Assembly (NCBI GenBank): GCA_916048095.2
Contig: OU696595.1
Coordinates: 335,001 to 399,000, forward strand
Length of the DNA stretch: 64,000 nucleotides
Source of the DNA: Sacculina carcini
Taxonomy: Eukaryota; Arthropoda; Thecostraca; Sacculinidae
Direction: 5' to 3'
Below, one piece after another: positions 54,937-64,000 of the stretch; the stretch's first letter is position 1, and each line of letters opens with the position of its first letter. Below the pieces are notes generated by a model. It searched no databases. It was given only the letters and a program-made list of their open reading frames with translations, and was not told the DNA's origin. Made by a program: the position numbers and the translations under genes.

Positions 54937-55301
54937 GCTGTTTTAGCGGAAGCATAAATCTGGAATTATAGAGATGACAGAAGGTTTCATTGTTTTGATA
55001 GTGTTACACTTCTGAATTACTACACACGAAGGACGGGTGTGAATTTGAGCAGTGTTGGAAAAAACTTCGTCAATAATTTAAACAAGAATTTACAAATTTA
55101 TATTTTTCTATTGGATACGCTTTTTGATTCATTACATGTTATTTATAGTTCCGCACGACGGGTGGGTTTAAATACGAGGTTGTTCGTGGGAAAATATTTT
55201 GCCACATCAAAAAATATAAACATTCATATTTATACTTTTCTATTGGTTAAGACTTTTTATGGGCTTACTTTTTCTTTTTTTATTTCTAATCGTTTTTTAT
55301 T
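54937..55301. mobile_element. Helitron-like repeat field (continued)
   Basis: Continues the sequence interrupted by Gypsy-E, including a GTTCCGCACGACGGGTGGGT end motif at about 55147 and the CTATTGGTTAAGACTTTTTA module. Confidence 0.6.
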
Positions 55302-55475
55302 TGTTGACATTATGCTAAATATCCGGGAGTAAGCAAATATACGTAAGCATGGAGGTATAACAGCACACACAGATACAACACGTCCTGTCTGTATTCAACC
55401 ACGCCGTTCACTTACTACTATTCACATTTAACACATACACACCGCATTCGCGCACACCTAGAGTTTACCTTAACA
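55302..55475 (-). repeat. Copia 3' LTR
   Basis: 174 bp, TGTTGACATT... to ...CCTTAACA. The minus-strand polypurine tract AAGAGGGGG lies directly inside. It differs from the 5' LTR at three positions over the 167 shared bases. Bases 55476-55648 are the 3' untranslated part. Confidence 0.93.
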
Positions 55476-55648
55476 CCCCCTCTTAAACTCTAGAGCGAAC
55501 GAACAAACTTCAACGTTATAACAGCAAAAAGAAACATACTGATCTTCCACGCAAATGTGTGCTCTGATCAGCAAGCACCGCAAACAAAAGTATTACACAT
55601 GAAAAAGCATTAAACTCGAAAATTAAGTTCACGTCAAGTGAAGTACAA

Positions 55649-58600
55649 TCAAGCACAATCGTGTGCGATACATCTCACAAAATAACGCATTTTTGTTGTA
55701 CCCAAGGGTTTTGTAAACACATCAGCCAAATTATCTTCAGATTGAACATATTCCAAAACAATCGTCCCCCTCTCGATCTCAGATCTAATGAAATGATATC
55801 TTATATCAATGTGTTTTGTCCTCTTGTGGTAAACAGGATTTTGCGCCAGAGCGAGTGTTCCCTGATTGTCACAAAATATAGTCACAGCTTTCTCTTGAGT
55901 AGACAAAATACACGCAGCAAGTTGTGACAAGTACTTCGCCTCCTTGGCACTCTCCGTCAGCGCGATATACTCAGCTTCACATGTAGATAGAGCGACGGTA
56001 TGTTGTTTTCTACTACACCATGACAGCGGTGAAGATTCCGGTGTCAACCGAAAACAATATCCAGAAATGCTTCGCCTGTCGGCCGAATTCGCCCAGTCCG
56101 CATCACAATAACCAACCAACTTCAAATCATTGGACTTTGCAAAGCGAAGACTGCTGGATGTTGTACCTCTCAGATAGCGTAGAACATGTTTTGCCGCTTT
56201 CCAGTGAACCGACGTAGGATTGTTCAAATACTGCGACAATCTCGTAACTGCAAAACATATATCTGGACGAGAACATGTCATCAAATAAATGAGACCACCA
56301 ATCAAAGATCGATATTTATGCACATCGACTGATTCATCTTCAGACACATCACTGAATGATTTGTACAGGCTCACATCAAATGGAGTGGTTCGCGTCTTAC
56401 AATGCTCCATATTGAAGCTCTCTAAAAGTTTTTGAACATAAAGTGATTGACTCACAAGTATACAATCGTCTTGCCGGTTGAAATTCATTCCAAGAAAGTG
56501 ATTCACTTCGCCCATATCCTTCATCTTGAACTCCTTGCTCAAACAGCTCTTTATACTTTCTAGAGTTTCAATGGATTTTGCAGCGACTAGTATATCATCA
56601 ACCCAGACAAGTAAAATTGTCATTCCATCCGATGAACCTCTTGTATAAACACAATGATCCACATCGCTTTGGCAGAAATTTTGCTCCGTCAAATAAGCAT
56701 GTAACATTCTATTCCAGTTCCTTCCGCTCTGTTTTAGGCCGTACAATGATTTTTTTAATTTCAGAACAAGTACGTCATCTGATTGATTTACTTCCACAAA
56801 ACCATCAGGCTGTTCAACATAGATATCACAATCAATCGGTGCATTCAAATAAGCACTCTTGACATCCATCTGATGCACTAGTAAATCGTATTGAACTGCA
56901 GATTGCATTAGCATGCGAACTGATGTCATCCTTGTTGTAGGTGAAAATGTCTCATCAAAATCAATACCTTTTGTTTGATTATATCCTTTGGCAACATACC
57001 TAGCCTTGTATACCAAACCATTTTTACCAGATTTCGTAGTGTATACCCATCGACCGCCAATGACTCTCTTGTCTTTTGGCAAAGGTACCAAATCGAATGT
57101 ATCATTATCGATAAGTGACTGTATTTCAGTTTGCATTGCCTTCTCCCAATCATGTGCATTATTGCTTCTCATAGCCTCACCGTAAGATGTTGGTACGTCT
57201 GAAAATTGACAACAATAATCAACAAAACTTTCAATATGTTCATCTATGTCGTCACCAACGACAAAATCATTTAGACGTTCAGGTTTTCTCCTCGTTCTTG
57301 TCGGGTTTGTCCTGCGGTGATCACAATCAACAGCAGTCTGGTCACTGTGTGACTCACCACCTGTCGCGTCTGATTCAACGAGCGCATCAGCACCGCAACG
57401 TGAAGATACCAATGGAGACTCGTCCTCTGTCCTCCGTCCGATGGTCTCTGTTGCCGACAGATCCTCATTCAGTTCGTTGTCTCCGTATCTGTGAACAAAC
57501 TCAACACATCGCACTTTGCGAACAACATTTTTGATAGGAAAATATACCATATGAGACGGACTTTTTCGATCAAATCCTACGAAAATACCCTTTTCTGCGC
57601 GAGGATCCAATTTCTTCGCGTCTTGCACGTGAGCGTAGCATATCGCACCAAATTGTTGCATGCTGCTCAAATCAGGTTGACTCCCTTTGAACGATTCGTA
57701 TGGGGTCTTATGCAGTCTCTGACTGTAACAGCGGTTTCTTGCATATACTGCTGATTGAACAGCATATGTCCACAAGCGTTTTGGCAGTCCAGAGCTTAAC
57801 AGTAAGCATCTGGCTGTCTCGAACAATGTGCGCCACGATCTCTCAGCTTTTCCGTTCTGGTGCGGCGAGTATGGCGCCGACATTTCATGCTTGATGCACC
57901 ATTTTTCCAAGACTCTCTGGAAAGCTGACGAAGTAAACTCAGTACCTTGATCTGTGCGAATACATTTCACAGTGCCATGCTGTCTCATATCCGCTAAGAA
58001 TATCTCCAAGGCTCTGCTTGCATCACTTTTCTTCTTTAGAAAATACACGACAGTTAAACCGGAATGACTATCAACAAAATTCATGGCAAATCGATGTCCG
58101 TTGATTGCAACTGGATCAATAGGACCAGCCAAGTCACAATGAACCAAATCCAAGATTTTTGATGCACATTTGCAGGATTCATTGTTCACATTTCTCACCA
58201 TTTTACCCTGTAGACAGGTTTCACAATGCAATTTTTCTCCTTCACTGACTCGAAAATCCATCCCACGCGAAACAGATTGTGTTTTTATCAAATCTCTTTC
58301 ATTGCAATGTCCCATAATTTTATGCCATTCAAGTAGAGATCTCGTGGTTGATCTGTCTCTGACAGAATTCAGGTAGTACAATCTTCCATGTTTCCGTATC
58401 GGAAAAACAGTTCCATCTGGAGCAGTCAAACAATTCTTCTCTCCACAGAATTGTACTTTAGCGCCTTTGCTTGTAGCAGCTTGTACAGAAAAAATACTTT
58501 GCTTGAAGCTGGGAACGTACAATGCACCATACAGCAACGCATTTCGTGCTGTTCCTTGGTCGTCACGTATTACAAACTGAGCAGTTCCTCGGCCCTTCAC

Positions 58601-59584
58601 GGTGTTCGTGGATCGGCTCCCATCAGCCAGCTCTATGACATGTCGTGAACAGTCAAATTCATCATCGAAATTCTTGAACTGTGCTTCATCTGTAATTATG
58701 TGTGCAGTAGCGCCACAGTCAACCAATATGGATCTGGCCTTACATATCTGGTCGTCACTGTTCGTCTTGAAAACAAAATCATCTGCATCATTACTCACAG
58801 TATTTGCGTGATTTTTCTGTCGCCTACAATACTTTGTGTCGTGTGAGTTTGACTTACATACCTGACACCACCGTTTTGTTTTCTGACGACATTCCCACGA
58901 TTTGTGGCCCGGTTTTCCACAGTTATAGCAGGTCACATGTGCTGCTTTCTGTGCGGAATGAGTAGATGTTGTCCGAGTTGACGAGTCATTCTTCACCTTC
59001 AAAATACTGCTCTCATCCGGTTGATTCAACTTGTTTGTTTCAACAAAACTCCGTAATGCTACTTTGAAATCAGCAAACGTAGTGTGTTTTTCCTTTTGGG
59101 TGATGACGGCAGAAAATGTTTGAAATTCACATGGTAATCCCTTCAAAATCATAGCAATCAACAAAGTGTCACTGATCATCTCACCTGCACTTTTTAGCGA
59201 GGTTGCTGCACTTTCAGCTCTCAACACATAATCAGTCACATCTTCCGTAGACGACTTCCTCAAAGAAGTGAGCTCTGTGTACAAAGTGATTACTCGAGGA
59301 GTGCGACTGGACAAGTAATGTTCTCTGAGAATTTTCAACGCTTTTTGCCCGTCGTCTTTTGCGTCTCTCATTACTAGAGATAAACTCTTGACATCTAGAA
59401 ACTGAATCAATTCTGAAAAAGCCATTTCTTTGTCCTCCACTGATATTACATCACCATCTGATGGCAGGATAGCCCTGTACAATTTCTGTATCCTCATGTA
59501 ACCCAAAAATTTGACCTCCCATAGCTCGTATTTTTGTTCGTCACCGTCAAATAAAAGCCTCCTGGGCCCATAACCTGTTGACAT
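55649..59584 (-). CDS. Ty1/Copia gag-pol polyprotein, intact
   Basis: A 1311-codon frame starting at ATG 59584, whose first three codons (MST) lie inside the 5' LTR. Gag: knuckle CYNCGKPGHKSWEC at about residues 219-232. Protease: LVDCGATAHIITD at about 287. Integrase: HKIMGHCNERDL...CETCLQGK, with D in VHCDLAGPI, D in RTDQGTEFTS and E in NGKAERSWR. RT: DVKSAYLNAPIDCDIYVEQP and VWVDDILVAA. RNase H: GYCDADWANSADRRSISGYC, CEAEYIALTESAKEAKYLSQ and a C-terminal NLADVFTKPLG. The domain order PR-INT-RT-RH is diagnostic of Copia. No stop or frameshift is present, so the element may be autonomous. An earlier in-frame ATG at 59644 lies deeper in the LTR and is less likely to be used. Confidence 0.95.
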   Translation of the reverse strand: MSTGYGPRRLLFDGDEQKYELWEVKFLGYMRIQKLYRAILPSDGDVISVEDKEMAFSELIQFLDVKSLSLVMRDAKDDGQKALKILREHYLSSRTPRVITLYTELTSLRKSSTEDVTDYVLRAESAATSLKSAGEMISDTLLIAMILKGLPCEFQTFSAVITQKEKHTTFADFKVALRSFVETNKLNQPDESSILKVKNDSSTRTTSTHSAQKAAHVTCYNCGKPGHKSWECRQKTKRWCQVCKSNSHDTKYCRRQKNHANTVSNDADDFVFKTNSDDQICKARSILVDCGATAHIITDEAQFKNFDDEFDCSRHVIELADGSRSTNTVKGRGTAQFVIRDDQGTARNALLYGALYVPSFKQSIFSVQAATSKGAKVQFCGEKNCLTAPDGTVFPIRKHGRLYYLNSVRDRSTTRSLLEWHKIMGHCNERDLIKTQSVSRGMDFRVSEGEKLHCETCLQGKMVRNVNNESCKCASKILDLVHCDLAGPIDPVAINGHRFAMNFVDSHSGLTVVYFLKKKSDASRALEIFLADMRQHGTVKCIRTDQGTEFTSSAFQRVLEKWCIKHEMSAPYSPHQNGKAERSWRTLFETARCLLLSSGLPKRLWTYAVQSAVYARNRCYSQRLHKTPYESFKGSQPDLSSMQQFGAICYAHVQDAKKLDPRAEKGIFVGFDRKSPSHMVYFPIKNVVRKVRCVEFVHRYGDNELNEDLSATETIGRRTEDESPLVSSRCGADALVESDATGGESHSDQTAVDCDHRRTNPTRTRRKPERLNDFVVGDDIDEHIESFVDYCCQFSDVPTSYGEAMRSNNAHDWEKAMQTEIQSLIDNDTFDLVPLPKDKRVIGGRWVYTTKSGKNGLVYKARYVAKGYNQTKGIDFDETFSPTTRMTSVRMLMQSAVQYDLLVHQMDVKSAYLNAPIDCDIYVEQPDGFVEVNQSDDVLVLKLKKSLYGLKQSGRNWNRMLHAYLTEQNFCQSDVDHCVYTRGSSDGMTILLVWVDDILVAAKSIETLESIKSCLSKEFKMKDMGEVNHFLGMNFNRQDDCILVSQSLYVQKLLESFNMEHCKTRTTPFDVSLYKSFSDVSEDESVDVHKYRSLIGGLIYLMTCSRPDICFAVTRLSQYLNNPTSVHWKAAKHVLRYLRGTTSSSLRFAKSNDLKLVGYCDADWANSADRRSISGYCFRLTPESSPLSWCSRKQHTVALSTCEAEYIALTESAKEAKYLSQLAACILSTQEKAVTIFCDNQGTLALAQNPVYHKRTKHIDIRYHFIRSEIERGTIVLEYVQSEDNLADVFTKPLGTTKMRYFVRCIAHDCA
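59562..59575 (-). other. Copia primer-binding site (initiator-tRNA half type)
   Basis: Minus strand GGTTATGGGCCCAG abuts the LTR. It is complementary to CTGGGCCCATAACC, the anticodon arm of animal initiator methionine tRNA. It is the same kind of internal site used by Drosophila copia. Here it encodes residues 4-8 of the polyprotein. Confidence 0.9.
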
Positions 59585-59750
59585 TATGCTAAATATCCGG
59601 GAGTAAGCAAATATACGTAAGCATGGAGGTATAACAGCACACACAGATACAACACATCCTGTCTGTATTCAACCACGCCGTTCACTTACTACTCTTCACA
59701 TTTAACACATACACACCGCATTCGCGCACACTTAGAGTTTATCTAGTGTT
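59576..59750 (-). repeat. Copia 5' LTR
   Basis: Matches the 3' LTR from TGTTGACATT to AGAGTTTA. The last few bases on the outer edge have diverged, so the right boundary is approximate and no clean 5-bp target duplication was found. Confidence 0.9.
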
Positions 59751-60230
59751 CATTTTACTTTATTCATTGTTCTGCACAACAGGCGGGTTTTAATGTTAGA
59801 TGGTGATGTTAAGTTATAAATATATTTTGAAAGCATTATTATAAAAAATTTAGTCATTTTTCATTGTTCTGTGTCTGAGTTCTGAATTATTCAGCACGAC
59901 GGGCAGGTTTAAATATGAGGCGGTTTAGGCAAACTATTTTGTCAAAATAATATAAAAATATAGAAATTTAGACTTTTTATGGGTTTACTCTTTTCTTTAT
60001 TAATTCATATTTATTTCCTTTTATGAATTGAATACAAAATTAATAGCATGAATTGTTCCGCACGACGGGAGGGCTTACATGCTAGAATTTTCATTTTTTG
60101 TTACGTGTTTGTGTTCTGAATTATTCCGCACGACGGGCAGGTTCAAATATGAGGTGGATTGAGGGATAATATTTTGTCAAATTTAAAATAAAAATATTCA
60201 GATTTAGAGTTTTTTATTGGTGAACGTATA
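59751..60230. mobile_element. Helitron-like repeat field (continued)
   Basis: Further copies of the end motif near 59770, 59893, 60058 and 60129, with the same spacer modules. Sequence left of the Copia and right of it together match an uninterrupted related stretch at about 48030-48110. Confidence 0.6.
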
Positions 60231-60535
60231 TGTTGTGAGCTGAGAAGTGAAAACCTTGAACGAAAGGCTTTATTCAACAATAAAACATGACTATATCTGA
60301 AAAAGAGAACACTGACATTAATACGTAGAATACACAAATCAATATGCAATTGACGTAGTATAATGAGGAATTATACATGAGGTGAGCATACAATAGCTAG
60401 CAAGGATAAATATACAAACCAATTAGCCAGCTACAAGAGAGCAACATAACGGCACACGAAAATCATACGAACGATAGAGATCCGCCATTGCGGTTCTACA
60501 ATTCACAGAGTTGCCAAGCTTACGAATTCACAACA
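60231..60535 (-). repeat. Gypsy-F 3' LTR
   Basis: 305 bp, TGTTGTG...CACAACA, perfect seven-base inverted ends. It contains GGCTTTATTCAACAATAAAA near its start, similar in place and wording to the Gypsy-E arm GGCTTTATTCATCACAAAA. The 5' LTR lies beyond the window. Confidence 0.85.
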
Positions 60536-60592
60536 TTATCCGCACCTTAAAGAAATAAATTGGCGAAGATGGAACGCAGCATATTGGAACAA

Positions 60593-63500
60593 TCACACAT
60601 ATTTCGGATTACGTCTGACGATGCGACCTCTCCTCGTAGCACCAGGTAGGAACGAGAGTGGGTGTTCTGTTTGTTCATTCAGTGAGTGGTCGGCGAATTC
60701 ATCAGCGGATATCTCCATCCGTTCCCTCTCATCCCTGGCCTCGTCTGCAACAATCATGGAATCACCTACTTGTTCGCTGATAGCGCCAGTCGGAACTGCC
60801 GGTACCACTTCTCGTTCAGCAGCACGCGGTGGATCACCTGGAGGCTGAGGAGCAAGGTCGCTGGTCGACACAGTAGATTCCCTTCCGTCGGAGTAGCGAA
60901 CTTTTGCGAAATGCGGTGTTGCAGAAACAATTTCGACAGGCTCGACGAGGGGGTCCGACTTGGAGGTACGATGATAGTTTTTGATGAATGCAGGTCCACC
61001 TAGCAGCCAGTCAGGGAGAGAATATCCGCTGCCGGACCTTCTCGGAAAACCTAGGAAGCGAGCATGTGGTGTGACATTCGTTGACGTACAAAGAAGTGAA
61101 CGAATTGAATGCAGCGCACGGTCGAGAACACTCTGCCAGTGAGATTCGTCCAGATGATCGGACTTTAGTGCCAGACGGATGGCCCTCCAGATGGTGCCAT
61201 TTTCTCGTTCGCACTGGCCGTTGCCGATCGGATGGTACGGAGTTGAGTGAGTGATTACAACTCCGTTCTGGAACAAGAAATTTCGAAGTCCGGAGGAGGT
61301 AAACTGAGAGCCTCTATCGCTGTGGATGGAGTCTGGACACCCGAATATTGAGAATAAATTATGAAGACATCTAATAACGGTTTGAGCAGAGATATCTGGA
61401 CATGGATATACAAATGGGAATCGTGAGTACTCATCGATAATCACTAGTAAGTATTTGTTTTTATTGACAGATGGCTTGGGCCCAACAAAGTCCATTGATA
61501 ATCGTTCAAAAGGTGATCGAGCATGTACTAACCTTCCAGGCGATGGCCTGAAAAAGCGAGGTTTCAGCTCGCCACATACTCGACACTCTCTGCATACTCT
61601 CTTGACGTCTTCGACGGAGTACGGCAAATTCTTCAGTCGGACCAGGTGACTCATTCGACGTACACCTGGATGACATAAGGCCTCGTGCAGATCTTTGAGT
61701 GACAGAGACTGAGCGGACGCACATGACCTGGAGAGGGTGTCGGCACAAGAATTCATCGACCCTGGACGATAGGCGATTTCATAGCAATAGCTAGATAATT
61801 CTAATCGCCACCTCAACAGTTTGTCGTTCTTAATCCTGCTGGATAGTTGCGTGTTGAAAATATATGTGACAGCTTGCTGGTCTGTCACAATACTAAATTT
61901 TCGGCCGACAAGTAGATCACGCCATTTTCTGACAGCTTCAACTATCGCCGCTGCTTCTCTCTCCACTATTGAGTGCCGTCTCTCAGCGTGTGACAGAGTA
62001 CGGGAGAAGAATGCGACAGGACGTCCACACTGTGACAGAACAGCAGCGAGAGCGCAATCTGAGGCGTCCGTCTCAATCATGAATGGTGCGTGGTCGTCGA
62101 TGGCTGCAAGGCATGCCTGGCTTATTTCGTTTTTCAAAGCTTGGAATGCTTCAGTCGCCTCCTGATTCATAGGAAAACTTTTCACGTTCAACAGTGGTGA
62201 AATTCTCGATGAAAAATTGGCAATCCACGAAGAATAATACGAAAGCAATCCGATAGTTCTCTTCAGTGATCTGTTGCAGCTCGGATTCGGCATTTCTTTC
62301 AAAGGAGTCAGTCTCTTGGGGTCGGGTTTGATCGTCCCGTTTTCGATCCGATGACCGAGAAAATCCAGTACAGACACATTATACTCACATTTATCTCTAT
62401 TGAATTGTATGTTCATTTTATCTGCAACTTCCTCAAATGCTTTCATTCGGGACGAGAGTTCTTCCTGGTTTCTGCCTCCAATCACTATGTCGTCAATGTA
62501 TACATACGTGCCCTCCAGACCGTGGTTCTGAATTATGTTGTTCATTATCCGCTGAAAAGCTGCAACAGAATTCGTCAGTCCAAATGGCAGTCGCGTAAAC
62601 TGGTACAATTCGCAATCTGCTTCGAACGCCGTGTAGAACCTCTCATCTTCCCTGATTGGGCACTGATGGTATGCTTGTTTCAAGTCTACTTTCGAGAAGA
62701 TTGTATAGTTGGAAAGATTTCTAATCATTTCAGATATTTTAGGCATCGGATACGCGTCGAGCTGAGTGAATTTGTTGATAGTTGTAGAATAGTCGATCAC
62801 CAGTCTTCTTTTGTGCCTCTCATTTTTCGTTACCACGACTTGAGCTCTCCAAGGCGAATTCGACTTTTCAATTATCCCCTCTTGGAGTAGATGTTTGACT
62901 TCTGACTTGATGAAAATACGGTCAGGAGAGGAATAGGTTCTGCTTCTGGTGCTGATTGGTCGACAATTGTGCTCTAAATTAGCAAACAGAGATGGCGGAT
63001 CCACGTTCAGGTGTGATGAGGCGCAAATTTTCAAGGTCGGTGCTCCGCCATTCAACTTGAACTCTACAGCTTCATGCCGTTTCATGAATTCTTGTCCCAG
63101 AATTATAGGAACACACAAATCTGGTAGGATAGACAGTTTCACTCTGGTATAAGGTCGTTCATTTACTTCAAAGTCACAGAAGCAGTGGCCTTCAGTGCAG
63201 CTAGACAATCGAGACGATGCCATACTGACCTGATCTCTCGAGTGGTGTACTTTCAGTTTAAGCGACCGAGCATAATCCTTCTTAATGAAGTTATGAGTAC
63301 TGCCACTGTCAATCATTGCCGTAACTTCCTGATTGTTCAATACAGCAGTGACTATGGAGCACGCTTCGTTAGACCCGCCGTAAGAAGAGGCCAATATGGC
63401 TGCCTTAAAATTAGGGCCACCACTGGAGTTGGACGACGAGCGGCATACACTAGAAAAGTGTCCTTTCTTCCCGCACGAGTGGCAGAGAGAATCTTTGGCA

Positions 63501-64000
63501 GGACACCGGTACCTGGGATGATTCACCCTTCCACAAAATTGGCACCGAGATGGCCTATGCTGCTGCGGCGACGTACGCCGGGACACAGCGCACTCCAATG
63601 GAGCATGTGAATCTGCATGAGAAGAGGTTTCCTCTTGCTCATGTGTCTGATTGGTAGCTTGAGCCGCCATTCCAGAACATGTCGAATATACTGCCGCGTT
63701 CTTTTGAGCCATTTCCAGGCTTCTCGCTGTTGCTACAGCGTCCTCCAGTTTCAGCTCCAGATTCTCCAGCAGCCTCTGACGAATACTCGAAGAAGAAGAA
63801 AGTCCACTGATGAATGCGTCTCTGATAGAGAGGTCAGCGTGTGTCGTTGCGGTGACAGCCTCGAAGTTGCATTCTTTGGCGAGCTGTTTCAACGTTTGAA
63901 GAAACCGGTCGATTGACTGATCATTGTCCTGCTTACATGTAGCCAGGACATGTCTGGCGAAAACCGTGTTTCTCGGCTTCACATACGTTTTCTTCAAGAC
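60593..64000 (-). CDS. Gypsy-F gag-pol, intact but cut by the window edge
   Basis: An open frame of at least 1134 codons with its start outside the window; the first visible residues align with mid-gag of Gypsy-E (VRPSNEVFARH against VKPRNTVFARH). Knuckles: CQFCGRVNHPRYRC and CHSCGKKGHFSSVC. Protease: MIDSGSTHNFI. RT: FSKVDLKQAYHQCPI and YVYIDDIVIGG. RNase H: IETDASDCALAAVL. Integrase: HEALCHPGVRRMSHL...CRVC, D in SMDFVGPKPS, D in IHSDRGSQFT, E in GNGQCERENG. Gag and pol share one frame as in Gypsy-E, its sister family. The C-terminus is acidic and ends RRNPKYV. No inactivating change is seen, so it could be active. Confidence 0.93.
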   Translation of the reverse strand, partial: VLKKTYVKPRNTVFARHVLATCKQDNDQSIDRFLQTLKQLAKECNFEAVTATTHADLSIRDAFISGLSSSSSIRQRLLENLELKLEDAVATARSLEMAQKNAAVYSTCSGMAAQATNQTHEQEETSSHADSHAPLECAVSRRTSPQQHRPSRCQFCGRVNHPRYRCPAKDSLCHSCGKKGHFSSVCRSSSNSSGGPNFKAAILASSYGGSNEACSIVTAVLNNQEVTAMIDSGSTHNFIKKDYARSLKLKVHHSRDQVSMASSRLSSCTEGHCFCDFEVNERPYTRVKLSILPDLCVPIILGQEFMKRHEAVEFKLNGGAPTLKICASSHLNVDPPSLFANLEHNCRPISTRSRTYSSPDRIFIKSEVKHLLQEGIIEKSNSPWRAQVVVTKNERHKRRLVIDYSTTINKFTQLDAYPMPKISEMIRNLSNYTIFSKVDLKQAYHQCPIREDERFYTAFEADCELYQFTRLPFGLTNSVAAFQRIMNNIIQNHGLEGTYVYIDDIVIGGRNQEELSSRMKAFEEVADKMNIQFNRDKCEYNVSVLDFLGHRIENGTIKPDPKRLTPLKEMPNPSCNRSLKRTIGLLSYYSSWIANFSSRISPLLNVKSFPMNQEATEAFQALKNEISQACLAAIDDHAPFMIETDASDCALAAVLSQCGRPVAFFSRTLSHAERRHSIVEREAAAIVEAVRKWRDLLVGRKFSIVTDQQAVTYIFNTQLSSRIKNDKLLRWRLELSSYCYEIAYRPGSMNSCADTLSRSCASAQSLSLKDLHEALCHPGVRRMSHLVRLKNLPYSVEDVKRVCRECRVCGELKPRFFRPSPGRLVHARSPFERLSMDFVGPKPSVNKNKYLLVIIDEYSRFPFVYPCPDISAQTVIRCLHNLFSIFGCPDSIHSDRGSQFTSSGLRNFLFQNGVVITHSTPYHPIGNGQCERENGTIWRAIRLALKSDHLDESHWQSVLDRALHSIRSLLCTSTNVTPHARFLGFPRRSGSGYSLPDWLLGGPAFIKNYHRTSKSDPLVEPVEIVSATPHFAKVRYSDGRESTVSTSDLAPQPPGDPPRAAEREVVPAVPTGAISEQVGDSMIVADEARDERERMEISADEFADHSLNEQTEHPLSFLPGATRRGRIVRRNPKYV

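Overview
This window is animal genomic DNA, almost certainly from an invertebrate. Introns are long. Dinucleotide microsatellites are dense, and many families of eukaryotic transposable elements are present (Ty3/Gypsy, Ty1/Copia, several LINE clades, SINEs, mariner, hAT, pogo-like, piggyBac-like and Helitron-like). No bacterial or organellar genes are seen. The one host gene is PPIP5K (the Vip1-type diphosphoinositol pentakisphosphate kinase). Its exons read like protostome orthologues (for example the stretch around GVNC...PGPGFRP), so a lophotrochozoan or other protostome is my best guess. The species cannot be named from sequence alone.

Host gene: nine exons on the + strand between 3057 and 37879 encode consecutive parts of the histidine-acid-phosphatase-like domain. 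Their splice phases all agree, so the reading frame is continuous through every junction. Four further in-phase exon candidates (41352 to 43809) would encode a divergent, cysteine- and serine-rich C-terminal region. The ATP-grasp kinase domain lies upstream of the window and the stop codon probably downstream. The exons total about 1.7 kb of the 64 kb; the rest is intron or repeat. Many 3' splice sites follow a (TG)n tract instead of a polypyrimidine tract, and two short introns also carry (AC)n just after the donor.

Layout. 1-1400: 5' end of a minus-strand Gypsy element and LTR remnants. 2048-2905: a 176-bp satellite array. 3969-4832: hAT transposase remnant. 6020-11707: a minus-strand Gypsy chimera carrying parts of two integrases and unmatched LTRs. 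11840-12995: dead mariner. 14160-14818: minisatellite. 14830-20450: LINE tails, a palindromic MITE, and a foldback-like element with 21-bp terminal tandem repeats interrupted by half a Gypsy element. 21413-23159: piggyBac-like TTAA element with a nested hAT MITE. 23459-27280: a full-length, intact LINE with a 13-bp target-site duplication. 28481-30900: SINE, pogo-like MITE and LINE tail. 30959-36537: an in-frame deleted Gypsy (gag-protease-integrase tail) beside an RNase-H-bearing LINE that contains a nested copy of its own family. 38143-42202: microsatellites, LINE tails, SINEs and a hAT MITE.

43930-64000 is a Helitron-like repeat field into which three LTR retrotransposons have inserted, all on the minus strand. 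They are a complete Gypsy with 5-bp target-site duplication (50661-54931, two nonsense codons), an intact Copia (55302-59750), and an intact but window-truncated Gypsy (60231-64000). The complete Gypsy shows an 18-nt inverted repeat between its LTR and the presumed primer-binding site, which suggests self-primed reverse transcription of the Tf1 type. The Copia has its start codon inside the 5' LTR and its primer-binding site, complementary to the initiator-tRNA anticodon arm, inside the coding region.
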